A DNA stretch of 64,000 bases. Source: Dyadobacter sp. (GTDB lineage: Bacteria > Bacteroidota > Bacteroidia > Cytophagales > Spirosomataceae). How positions within the stretch are numbered: the first letter of the stretch is position 1; every line of letters begins with the position of its first letter. The stretch is from contig NZ_JAGIAS010000003.1 in assembly GCF_017744695.1 (NCBI RefSeq), positions 908,537 to 972,536 on the forward strand, given 5' to 3'. The notes under the pieces were generated by a model. That model had not been told where the DNA came from, searched no databases, and saw only the letters and a list, made by a program, of their open reading frames with translations. Position numbers and translations under genes: made by a program. Shown here piece by piece: positions 46,098 to 54,900 of this stretch.

Positions 46098-46265
46098 ATG
46101 AAAATCAAATTCATTAAGCCACATTTCAAATATTCGTATTTCCCCGGTGACACTGCCGATCTCGATGACGAAGTTGCTGAAAAGCTGGTCGAAGGAGGGT
46201 ACGCTTTCGCTGCGAAATCTGCCGAAAAAGGCACAAAAGAGAAACAGGCCGATCCGCCAAAATAA
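46098..46265 (+). CDS. Small phage protein between capsid and connector
   Basis: A 55-residue protein. MKIKFIKPHFKYSYFPGD and DEVAEKLVEGGYA match the pattern of short proteins that many HK97-like phages carry directly after the capsid (an SH3-like strand set, then a D-E-V-A-E-x-L helix), followed by a Lys-rich tail. It is too short to be caught by length-limited gene finding, but position, start and pattern support it. Confidence 0.75.
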   Translation: MKIKFIKPHFKYSYFPGDTADLDDEVAEKLVEGGYAFAAKSAEKGTKEKQADPPK

Positions 46266-46271
46266 GCCAAA

Positions 46272-46829
46272 ATGTCACAACTTACTTATCCTTTCATAGC
46301 CACCAGGTATACCGACGAAATCGTGTCCTTAGCAGAGGCGCGAGAATGGTTGCGAGTTGATATTGGTGGCTATGAGGATGATGACAATACAATTATAGCG
46401 CTAATTCAAAGTGCGATAGATTACGTAGAGAAGAAATGTAATCTATCCTTGGGCGTGTCTGACTATGAATGGCACACATTTTCGCTTCCATGCGCAATGC
46501 GAGATACCTATTTTGTTCGAAGTATCACCAGCATCCAAGAGAAGACAAGTTCTGGTTTGGTTGCAATCGACCCATCCAATTATGAATTAGTGCCGGCAAG
46601 TAAGCGCAGGCATTTGATTCTATGGAAAAATGGCTATTTCAATAACGGATCGGGTTTTCTTGTGAAGTTCAAAGCAGGTTTCGACGAGGACGAGGTGCCT
46701 CCTACCCTTTTGATGGCAATTCGGGCCCTTATAGCTGGTTGGTTTGACGGCCGGGAGGATGCAATTAACGAAAAGAAAACATTGAGCGACAAGCTCATTG
46801 CAACATACAGAATAGGCTATGCGGGATAG
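46272..46829 (+). CDS. Head-tail connector protein (gp6-like)
   Basis: A 185-residue adaptor of the HK97 gp6 type that forms a ring under the portal. It shows the alpha-helical start typical of the family (EIVSLAEAREWLRVDIGGYEDDDNTIIALIQSAIDYVEKKCN), a beta insertion, and the VPPTLLMAIRALIAGWFDGRED helix. It overlaps the next gene by 11 bases. Confidence 0.88.
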   Translation: MSQLTYPFIATRYTDEIVSLAEAREWLRVDIGGYEDDDNTIIALIQSAIDYVEKKCNLSLGVSDYEWHTFSLPCAMRDTYFVRSITSIQEKTSSGLVAIDPSNYELVPASKRRHLILWKNGYFNNGSGFLVKFKAGFDEDEVPPTLLMAIRALIAGWFDGREDAINEKKTLSDKLIATYRIGYAG

Positions 46830-47181
46830 AATAGAACGAAGGCGAGGTGCAGGCATCTATGATCGAAGAATCCAAGTTTTGGAGCCAATCATTGCTCCTA
46901 ATGAATACAACGAGGAGCAATTAGCCTATCAGGTCAAATATGATAGGTTTCCTGCTGGGATTTTGTCGGGACTATCGGGAGATAACGAATCGCTTGATGG
47001 TAGACTCGTTCAGTCAACCTCCCGAGTCGATTGGCAACTTCGTTTTGTTTCGAACATTGGCATAAGAACTTCTTGGAGAATTAAGGACTTGCTTTCTGGG
47101 CTAACCTATGAAGTTATTGCGCCAATTCAGGAAGTAGGTCGTCGGGAGGCTTGGCTAATAAAAACTCAGATCGTTGGATGA
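46819..47181 (+). CDS. Head closure / head-tail joining protein
   Basis: A 120-residue beta-barrel head-closure protein (SPP1 gp16 / phage_H_T_join type). Signs are GIYDRRIQVLEPI at the start, RVDWQLRFVSNIGIRTSWRIKD in the middle and YEVIAPIQEVGRREAWLIKT near the end. It lies between the connector and the gp10-like gene, the standard place, and its stop overlaps the next ATG (ATGA). Confidence 0.85.
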   Translation: MRDRIERRRGAGIYDRRIQVLEPIIAPNEYNEEQLAYQVKYDRFPAGILSGLSGDNESLDGRLVQSTSRVDWQLRFVSNIGIRTSWRIKDLLSGLTYEVIAPIQEVGRREAWLIKTQIVG

Positions 47182-47639
47182 GTATCAAAGTCAATACGTC
47201 GGAACTTGAAAAGTTGGCTCGTGGCCTAGAAACGTACAAGTCAATTTTGCCTAGGTCTGTTGCCGACTCTGCTTTAAAACGTTCCGCACGACCAATGCTT
47301 TTGTCAGCTCGTCGATTAGCTCCTCAGGGAGATAGATTAAAAGACGCGCGAGCTGGTGCGACTCGTCGGGATTTGCGAATTAAAGCAGTTAGGCCGGTAG
47401 GCGATGAAAATTCCCGTGTGCTGGTCGGAGTTTCGAAAAGCAAGGGGAAGGTTGGGCGAAGAACAAACCTAATTACTCGCGGGTTTACCGACCGCGGCGG
47501 ACGATTCCACCGGGCGAGGGACTTTTTGAAAGATGCTTACGACTATACGATCGAGATTGTGCGAGACAATTACGGAAGAGAAGTATTGTCCTCGTTCAAA
47601 AAATGGGCACGTAAAAACTTGCCGAAAAGTAGATTCTAA
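47178..47639 (+). CDS. HK97 gp10-like tail completion protein
   Basis: A 153-residue protein of the HK97-gp10 type (neck or tail completion). The start MSIKVNTSELEKLARGLETYK at 47178 is coupled by ATGA to the preceding stop. The strongly basic middle part (SARRLAPQGDRLKDARAGATRRDLRIKAVRP) and the late FLKDAYDYTIEIVRDNYGRE helix are typical. An earlier non-ATG start (47151) is less likely. Confidence 0.85.
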   Translation: MSIKVNTSELEKLARGLETYKSILPRSVADSALKRSARPMLLSARRLAPQGDRLKDARAGATRRDLRIKAVRPVGDENSRVLVGVSKSKGKVGRRTNLITRGFTDRGGRFHRARDFLKDAYDYTIEIVRDNYGREVLSSFKKWARKNLPKSRF

Positions 47640-48025
47640 TGATCACAAGAGCCTTTATACAAAAACTTCTTGCAACGTCATTCGTGACCTCGCTGGTTGG
47701 AACACGTATATATCCAAACGTTATAAAAGAAAACGCTACGCTGCCGGCAGTTTATGTATTTGCCGATGGCATGGAGGATCAGGGCTGTTACGATCCAGAA
47801 TCTACAAAAAATGGTTCTGTGGAGATCGGCGTTTACGCCAATTCCTATGCTGACGCATCCAATGTAATGTCTGCCATTAGAATGGCCCTGGACAAATTCA
47901 GTGGGGTGATTTCAGGAGTCGGAATCGTCATAATGAGCGCCCAGGAGGTTGCCGATGGGTTTGACGATAAGCAAAAGGCTCACATAAAAGTTGTCGAGTA
48001 TTCGGCACTTGCAGAGGCGAGATAA
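47639..48025 (+). CDS. Tail terminator-like protein (DUF3168)
   Basis: A 128-residue DUF3168-type protein, which caps the tail tube. Features are SLVGTRIYPNVIKENATLPAVYVFADG, GSVEIGVYANSYADASNVMSAI and a closing KAHIKVVEYSAL strand. Its ATG shares a base with the preceding TAA. Confidence 0.82.
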   Translation: MITRAFIQKLLATSFVTSLVGTRIYPNVIKENATLPAVYVFADGMEDQGCYDPESTKNGSVEIGVYANSYADASNVMSAIRMALDKFSGVISGVGIVIMSAQEVADGFDDKQKAHIKVVEYSALAEAR

Positions 48026-48026
48026 T

Positions 48027-48038
48027 TCATCAACAAAC
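48027..48038 (+). promoter_or_regulatory. Phage leader motif, copy 6
   Basis: TCATCAACAAAC, 11 bases before the major tail protein ATG. Confidence 0.6.
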
Positions 48039-48049
48039 AATAATAGATC

Positions 48050-48499
48050 ATGCCAGAAAGAATTGTATCCACCGTCCGGGGTAACGAGACAACCATGGCG
48101 GTAGACAAGGCCGATAACGACAATTTTGTTGTAATCAAATGCGCCACGGACATCAATATGTCCAGCGAGCTCGAACAGCTGGAAGCCAACTGCTACGGCG
48201 GGAATGAGATCCTGATTTCCGGTAACGATCCGATACCGGCATTTACGCTGAACGGGATTGTGAAAGAGTATCCTACCGTCGAAAAAGCGACAAACGTTTC
48301 CGGTAACGACCTGGAAGACTGGCACCTTTCGAAGGAGCCCAAGGAATTTAAGTATGCCCGTGGCATGACTGGTGACCGCGTGCGTAGTTTTACCGGGTTT
48401 GTTTCGGCGTATGGCGAGGCAGGTACCGCAAACGGACTTCAAACGTACAGTGCCACGATTTCGGCAATGAAAAAAATCACCATTTCCGCTGCGCCTTAG
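48050..48499 (+). CDS. Major tail (tube) protein
   Basis: A 149-residue protein judged to be the tail tube subunit from its position between the tail terminator and the chaperones and its beta-rich content (TVRGNETTMAVDKADND, FTLNGIVKEYPTVEK, NGLQTYSATISAMKKI). No catalytic motif is seen. It has its own leader motif and is followed by a stem-loop, as expected for an abundantly made protein. GC content is higher than in the genes just before it. Confidence 0.7.
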   Translation: MPERIVSTVRGNETTMAVDKADNDNFVVIKCATDINMSSELEQLEANCYGGNEILISGNDPIPAFTLNGIVKEYPTVEKATNVSGNDLEDWHLSKEPKEFKYARGMTGDRVRSFTGFVSAYGEAGTANGLQTYSATISAMKKITISAAP

Positions 48500-48511
48500 C
48501 ATCGGCTCATT

Positions 48512-48523
48512 TCATCAACAAGC
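48512..48523 (+). promoter_or_regulatory. Phage leader motif, copy 7
   Basis: TCATCAACAAGC. Here a hairpin (48525-48550) separates the motif from the ATG at 48565, and CTCAAACTAAATCATC follows the hairpin, as if the usual leader had been split. Confidence 0.5.
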
Positions 48524-48524
48524 T

Positions 48525-48550
48525 AGCGAGGTTCAGCGATGGACCTCGCT
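48525..48550 (+). terminator. Hairpin between tail tube and chaperone genes
   Basis: AGCGAGGT (48525-48532) and ACCTCGCT (48543-48550) pair perfectly around a 10-base loop, 25 bases after the tail tube stop. It may act as an attenuator or mRNA-stabilising end, lowering chaperone relative to tube protein. Confidence 0.6.
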
Positions 48551-48564
48551 CAAACTAAATCATC

Positions 48565-48978
48565 ATGGCTAAGAAATTGACGACAAAGGTTCAACAAGAA
48601 CCCGAGAAGCTTGATGTTATCAAGGCTCCAACAAAATTTAACATTCAGCTGGGAGACAAATTGTTCACCGTCTCTTTCGGTACGAGCACGTTTCTACGCA
48701 TCAAGGAGGAGCGGCCTGATCTTCCTTCCAGCTTCGACTTACTGGAATCGATAATCCCTATCGAGGCAATCCCATTCCTTATTCACTGCGGAGTCAAACC
48801 GGAAGATCGGACATGGAAAAACTATGCAGAACTTCTTGAATTATATGACGAGTGCGAGGATATGGAGGCAATTTCCAAAGTGCTGCCTGGGTATTTGGCC
48901 GGCTCTGGCTCTGTCCTAAAAAAGTTAACTCCCGCACTCGCCGCAGTCGAAGCGCTAAACCAAAAAGGAGCGAAGTAA
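48565..48978 (+). CDS. Tail assembly chaperone, G-like product
   Basis: A 137-residue protein in the position of lambda gpG, which coats the tape measure during tail assembly. It has KFNIQLGDKLFTVSFGTSTFLRIKEERP and a helical middle; the end reads GSVLKKLTPALAAVEAL. The slippery heptamer A-AAA-AAG lies at 48918-48924 in the reading frame, so a fraction of ribosomes should shift by -1 and continue into the downstream frame. This is the zero-frame product. Confidence 0.82.
   Translation: MAKKLTTKVQQEPEKLDVIKAPTKFNIQLGDKLFTVSFGTSTFLRIKEERPDLPSSFDLLESIIPIEAIPFLIHCGVKPEDRTWKNYAELLELYDECEDMEAISKVLPGYLAGSGSVLKKLTPALAAVEALNQKGAK
48918..48924 (+). other. Programmed -1 frameshift site A-AAA-AAG
   Basis: The heptamer AAAAAAG is in frame as A AAA AAG, the same sequence as in E. 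coli dnaX. Shifting back one base after it joins the upstream frame to the downstream one without an intervening stop. It lies 54 bases before the zero-frame stop, at the junction where lambda-like phages make the G-T fusion. Confidence 0.85.
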
Positions 48979-49310
48979 AATTCGATCCTGACGATTGGTA
49001 CCGTGGCGCGGGACTGATGGGCCTGGCACCTTCTGAATTGGAAGTGATAACCCCGTACCAATTTACCCTACTGCGGGAGGGATTTAATGAGCGGCAGAAA
49101 ATCGAGTCTGACAGGGCAAAGTATATAGCCTACTGGGTGTATAAAATGGCTGGGAAGGTCGTGGAGAATCCCGTTTCGGTGGAGCAATTCCTAAATCCAA
49201 ATGGCTCTGATGCTTCTATCGATTTGGAAAAATACATAGAAGAAAAATTCACGCCAGAGGCAATGGAGCAATACGACAGACTATTTAATCCGAAAAAATA
49301 TGCAACCTGA
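48924..49310 (+). CDS. Tail assembly chaperone, T part made by -1 frameshift
   Basis: The downstream part of the G-T chaperone. From the shift it reads VNSRTRRSRSAKPKRSEV, then the helical T domain with KFDPDDWYRGAGLMGLAPSELEVITPYQFTLLREGFNE and AKYIAYWVYKMAGKV. The frame has no good independent start: the GTG at 48852 lies deep in the upstream gene and the first ATG (49015) would cut the domain. The fusion product would be about 248 residues (48565-48924 joined to 48924-49310). It overlaps the tape measure start by 11 bases. Confidence 0.85.
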   Translation, partial: VNSRTRRSRSAKPKRSEVKFDPDDWYRGAGLMGLAPSELEVITPYQFTLLREGFNERQKIESDRAKYIAYWVYKMAGKVVENPVSVEQFLNPNGSDASIDLEKYIEEKFTPEAMEQYDRLFNPKKYAT

Positions 49311-51966
49311 TATTGGGGCGGCTAACATACGGGTAACATCAACAATCCAGGGACTGCTTGATGGTATGAAGCATGCATCTGCGGCGGTTCGTTCCACTGT
49401 ATTTGAAATCAACAACAAGCTTACCGACAGTTACAAGCGAGCAGCCAAAGAGCAGGCAGTTTTCAGGGGCGGACTATCGAAATTAAGTGGAGACCTGACC
49501 GAGATTAGCAAGAAAATGGCTATCGTCGGCGGACTCCCCGCGCTTTTTGCGGCCGGAAAAGCTTTCAAGGACTACGCTGAACTTCAGAAACTTCAACGCG
49601 GGCTCGAACGTTACGGTGAGTCTATTCAAAATGTGCGAGAGCTGGCAAAACTTCCAAATATCGGGATTTTTGACGGTGCGAAGGCCTTAATCGGCATGAA
49701 GGCAATGAAGCTCAATAGCGACCTAGCTACCCGGTCATTGAAGGCCTTTGCCAATGCCATCACTGACGCAGGCGGCTCGGCGGTAGACCTGGAACCGGCG
49801 TTGATCAACCTGAACCAGTTTGTTCGAGGCCGACACATTAACCAGGTCGATCTACGGCAGCTGGCTACCCGCATGCCGCAAACCAACGATGCTATGGAGG
49901 CTGCATTCGGAACGCAAGACGTTGAAAAGCTGAACGCGAAGATGAAGAGCATCGGCGTCACTGCCTTCATTGATAAATTTGTTACCGAGCTTGAAAAAAT
50001 ACCTTTCGCAGGCGGAGGAGCCGCGAACGCAATGGAGCAGCTGAGCGACGCCACTACGTTCGCATCGGCGGCATTGGGTGAAGGGGCAGACAACGCGTTT
50101 GATATCACAGGAAAGATATCCGGATTGACCACGATCTTGGACAACCTTACATCGAACTTTCAAGCCCTGACCCCTGAGGCGCAGAAATCAATCTTTACCC
50201 TTGGCGCCTTGGCCGTCGGTATGCCGGTTTTGATCGGATCCGTCGGAGGGTTAATCAAGCTCCTTCCCCTTCTTGCGACCGGTTTCGGCGCAATTACTGG
50301 CCCTATTGCTGCGACCATCGCGGTTGTTGGCGTAGCTGCGGCCGCCATCATCACCAATTGGGATTCAGTTAAGAAATTTCTGACGGACTCTACCTGGTGG
50401 ACAACACTCACCGGCCTTGGAAGCTCGGCGCTCGGGATCATGATGGAATCCTTCAAAGTTGTTCTTAACCTGATTCAGGGCGATTGGAGCAACATGTGGA
50501 AGGCGCTCGTGAATATGGGCAAGAATGCGGCCAATGCAATTGTTGATACAATTGGAGGGATTGCAAAAGGCGCGATCGGGCTATTCGGCACATTCAACGA
50601 AGCGTTAGGATTCAATGCCATCGGCCAGGGGGCGAGCTCGGCTGTGAAGTACATTGATGGACTTACTCAAAAGTTCAGGTTTGAGGTTCCGGACTCATTT
50701 GCTGTTGCTGGAAAGGCAATTAGTGGAGTCAAAAAGGCAGTAGGCGATCTTACTGGTGATGCGGGTAAAGTTGGGCCCACGATTGGAGGTGTCACAAAGG
50801 CGGTCAAAGAGCTATCGGATGTAGCGAAGCAAGCTGAAATCATTAACGGCCTTGGACAGTGGTGGAAAGATCAAAACAGTTTAAAGCAAGCGATTGCAGG
50901 ATACAAGGAGCTCGTCGGTGTCACGGCTAATCTAAATGGCGAATTGCTGAAACTGAGCAAGCCCGAGTCTATGCAACTCGGCAACAGTTTGCAGAATGGG
51001 AAAGACCAGGCAAAAGCCTACGGAGCAGCCTTGATGGATTCCAGGCTCAAAGCGACTCAGGATGCCATTGCAAGGTCTTCTGCAAAATATTTCGGGGCTG
51101 GTAACCTACAACTCGATGCCGCAGTTGACCTGAATTCGATGTTTGGATCTGTGTTTGATCTGGATTCGGCCAAGGAGTATTTCAAGGGCTTTGCGAAAGC
51201 TGCCGACGAATCGCTCACTCAGTATGCAGACAGGCTGCGTATGATCCTGGGCGTAACAGCTCAATTCAAGGATGCGTTCGGGTCGGCGTTCAATCTGGAA
51301 GATGCGAAAAAGTTCTTTAAAGAGCTTCCCAAGGCTGCAAACGTGTCGGGTGAGAAGTATTCGGAATCGACTCAGAGAATGGCAGCCGCCACGGTCCAGC
51401 TGAACCAGGCTTTTAATGATGCATTCAAAGATGCGGCCCGGGATGCGGCTGTTTCGTCTGGGGAATTGATCGGTAACCTGATGACTGGCGCGGGAGGGAT
51501 CGAGGATTTCGGAAAGCGCGTGCTTGGTACTTTGTCAAGCCTGCTCAAAGATATGGGTAAGGCGTTGATCGCATCGGGTACCGCAGGTATAGCACTGAAA
51601 CTGTTCGCGAAAGTCCCAGCCGCAGCAGTAGCGGCCGGTATTGCTCTTGTTGCCCTTGGTCAGGCCACCCAAAACAAAGTGAATAACCAGGTAGGCAAGT
51701 CGATACCCAAATTCGCGACTGGTGCCGCGGTATATGGTCCGACAACTGCCATTGTCGGGGATAACCCTAACGCTCGTCACAATCCGGAGCTTATCGCACC
51801 GGCGTCGAAGGTGGACCACTACATCGAGAAAAGCATCAAGAAACACGGAGGCGGCGGTGACGGCGGAAGCAATGTTTTTATACCAGATGTGAAGCTTCGC
51901 GGCGAGGACATTTATATCTCTTTCAAGCGAATGGAGAAAAGGAACAAGGCAATTTACGGAGGATAA
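49300..51966 (+). CDS. Tail tape measure protein
   Basis: An 888-residue tape measure protein that sets tail length and helps DNA ejection. A helical N-terminal part (DSYKRAAKEQAVFRGGLSKLSGDLTEISKKMA) is followed by the tape-measure core around residues 70-260 (NLNQFVRGRHINQVDLRQLATRMPQ), a strongly hydrophobic segment at about 290-355, and another near 755-790. At the usual about 1.5 angstrom per residue the tail would be roughly 130 nm. It shares one base with the next gene's start. Confidence 0.9.
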   Translation: MQPDIGAANIRVTSTIQGLLDGMKHASAAVRSTVFEINNKLTDSYKRAAKEQAVFRGGLSKLSGDLTEISKKMAIVGGLPALFAAGKAFKDYAELQKLQRGLERYGESIQNVRELAKLPNIGIFDGAKALIGMKAMKLNSDLATRSLKAFANAITDAGGSAVDLEPALINLNQFVRGRHINQVDLRQLATRMPQTNDAMEAAFGTQDVEKLNAKMKSIGVTAFIDKFVTELEKIPFAGGGAANAMEQLSDATTFASAALGEGADNAFDITGKISGLTTILDNLTSNFQALTPEAQKSIFTLGALAVGMPVLIGSVGGLIKLLPLLATGFGAITGPIAATIAVVGVAAAAIITNWDSVKKFLTDSTWWTTLTGLGSSALGIMMESFKVVLNLIQGDWSNMWKALVNMGKNAANAIVDTIGGIAKGAIGLFGTFNEALGFNAIGQGASSAVKYIDGLTQKFRFEVPDSFAVAGKAISGVKKAVGDLTGDAGKVGPTIGGVTKAVKELSDVAKQAEIINGLGQWWKDQNSLKQAIAGYKELVGVTANLNGELLKLSKPESMQLGNSLQNGKDQAKAYGAALMDSRLKATQDAIARSSAKYFGAGNLQLDAAVDLNSMFGSVFDLDSAKEYFKGFAKAADESLTQYADRLRMILGVTAQFKDAFGSAFNLEDAKKFFKELPKAANVSGEKYSESTQRMAAATVQLNQAFNDAFKDAARDAAVSSGELIGNLMTGAGGIEDFGKRVLGTLSSLLKDMGKALIASGTAGIALKLFAKVPAAAVAAGIALVALGQATQNKVNNQVGKSIPKFATGAAVYGPTTAIVGDNPNARHNPELIAPASKVDHYIEKSIKKHGGGGDGGSNVFIPDVKLRGEDIYISFKRMEKRNKAIYGG

Positions 51967-54900
51967 TGGGATTAAAATATTTCACCCAGTATCGGGATTC
52001 TTTCGGGGATACAAGGGAGGTCAGGCTTTATAAAGACGGATTCGATGGAGAGCCCGTCGAGTGGATCAGTGAGCGTGGCGCGGTTCGGTATACAAGGGGA
52101 GGATCTGACGGGTTCTTCCCTGATCAGCCCATTATTGCCTCGCAAGCTCAAATTGGACTGATCTTAAAGCAGCGCTACGATCTAACTGAATTTGCGACGA
52201 ACAGGAAAACGTTCTATGTTGAAATTGTAGATACAGTATTCAACCGCGTCATATGGAGCGGGTGGATTGAGCCTTGGGACGCTCGGCACAACTACCAGAA
52301 ACCACCATACGTGGTTAATCTCACGGCCAGTTGCGGATTAGCCCACCTTTCGAAAAAGAAGTACGCAAACCCCAACACTACCTTCAAGAAAACCGGGTTG
52401 CAGATTATCCAGGACTGCCTGGCCGTGATTGGTCGAGAGGACCTTCCCATTCGGCTTTCGACCCACATGTATGAGAATAAATTTACAGGAGATAGTAGGT
52501 TAGGACTCACCTCGTTTGAGGAAAACACATTCAGGTATTATGATGATAATGGGGAAGCGCTCCATTGCGACGTCATCGTGAACAATATCTTGAACCACTT
52601 TGACGCTGAGATAACTCAGTGGAATAATATGTGGGTGATAGTTTCCATTGTTGATAAGTCTACGGCTTTTGATACCTCATATCTTGACCTTTCCTCATCG
52701 CCACACCCAATGGCATGGCCCGGGACATTTTCAGTAAATGGCGATATTTCCAAGTCGCTTGATGGTGGACAGATCAGGATTTTGCCACCGATCAATAAAT
52801 ACCGGACCGAGATCGATTTCGGTCAGCAAATGCCGTTTTTCGAGAATGGCAACATGATCATTTGGAATGAGGCGGGACTCGTCGGGTGGGATTTTTCGCA
52901 CATGCCGAAAGGCAACCCTGGATGGGAGCAATACGGCCTTGGCGGGGAGAGTAACAAATCCATTTTAAAAGTCAATGGCAAGGCTCCGCAGCCGTATCGG
53001 AAGCGCAAGAAAGTCGGCCTGTTCAAAAAGCTGACCAACCAAGCAATCAATATCGCGATTGCGGGAACTGGCGCGGTCGGAGCGCTCTTCAATAAACCTG
53101 TACTCAAAGGCTCATGGTATGACGTTGAGCCATCGGAGTGGATTGAAAGCCCGGGAGGGACGATTTCAAAGGCCGACAAAAGCGTAACTATAACCTTCGA
53201 TTACGAGACTGAGGCATTTTCGTCCGACATACTGTTAGCTATTCGAGTCCCGGTTACATTGCCTGATGGGTCGGTTCGCAATTTCTGGGTAGACTCGAAT
53301 TCACGTCCTGCACAGGCTGGAAGCGACAAGACGAATTGGAGCTTGGACACCAATTACCACATCATTCGCGTGCCGCCGATTGATCGTGGAAGCTTGATCA
53401 ATAAAGGTGAGATTAACGCTTCCGGTAATCCGAACTACCCAGCCGCGAGCGCGCCAAACTGGACCTGGGCAATTACGGGAGTTCCCGCGGGTGAATATCG
53501 AAAAATCGGTGGAGTTAATGGGGTGATCGTTGAAAATGGCGACTTGGTGATTGCCCGGGTAGCTAATGCAGGCGGAACGCAGGAGGCCGTTGGTGGCAAC
53601 TTCGAAGTGGTCAGTGTCCGAAATAATACTAAACAGGGTATTTTTAGTTGTACGGTGGCGCTCAGTAGCACATTTCTTACAACGAACCTTAGCGTTCCCT
53701 ATCCAGATAAAGTCTACGTCCGCTTTTACAAAATGGCGGACGACGAAGGCAAGCCTGGGGATTGGTACAAGATTTATAATTTGAAGGGTGAACTGGAAGG
53801 TTTTGTTGCGTCTAATGAGTCGTCAAAATATGCAACCACGTTGGAGCGCGGGGATGTAACAGACGAAGAGGCCGACACGATTAGTCTGATAAGCGGAGAC
53901 TTCACGCCGTGGTATGTTGGAGCGTGGACACGTCCAGGTAGCAACGAAGTTACTTCTTCGTGGAGGCGCAGGCCAAATCTGAATGAGGCGCTTTCGATTT
54001 ACCGGGCAATGATGAAAGACCGGCTTTGCATGACCACGAAGCCGCTAACTGTTTTTGAAGGGAAGATATTCCTTTTGCCTGGCGACGGATATGTGCATTA
54101 TCTACACAGGCTCTATTTTGAAGATCAGGACAAATATTTCCGCATCGTCCGCTTTTCTTATGATGACTCCCAAAAGGAGGCTGATGTTACTGCGGTCGAA
54201 ATTCGGTACGAGGAAATTCCAGATTCTGAATTAAAGCAAGACTCATACATCCCGGGATCAAGGCAACTAAACACAGTACCTGGCCAGGGTGATGGAATTT
54301 ACCCAAGTAAGCAAGATAGTACGAATGGCCGGCTCAATGCCGAAGATATGCCGCTGACCGGCGAGGAGATCCTTGAAGCCGTGCAGGCGGTAGGCAGGAC
54401 TGGCGCACTGTTCGAGGATATCACGCCGTTGACCTATGTTGCCGCGGTTGAAAGCGAGGATTCTATCGATCTGCATGATTTCATTTCTGAGGCGTTCACG
54501 GAATATGAGGAGGATCTGGACGCGGAGGATAAAACCGACTTTTCGACACTCATTTTCAAGGTTGTTTCAAAGCCAACTTGGATTTCCGCGATCGATGTGG
54601 AGAACCTGGTGGTGACTGCAACCGCGCTTGCTCCGAAGTCGGGCTCGTTCTTCGTTGACTTTGAGGCATACGATCCGATGGATTCCGAGAATGCGATCCC
54701 TATCCGCGTGCCGGTCCTGGTCGAGGAGAATGAGGATTACGTCGAGACCTGGCCGCCAGAGTTTGAGCCGTTCCCGGTTTTAAACTTCGTGCTGGATAAG
54801 CTGACGACAACCGGCTTTGATTTTCGGGACTACATGCCCGACGGTCATAAGCTTTTGACGTACCGGTTTTTCTCTGTTCCGGAATGGGTTACAGCTCGCA

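Noticed and set aside
48852..48923. GTG start for an independent T-like chaperone gene
   Set aside because: Lies deep inside the upstream gene; its translation before the slippery site is not protein-like.
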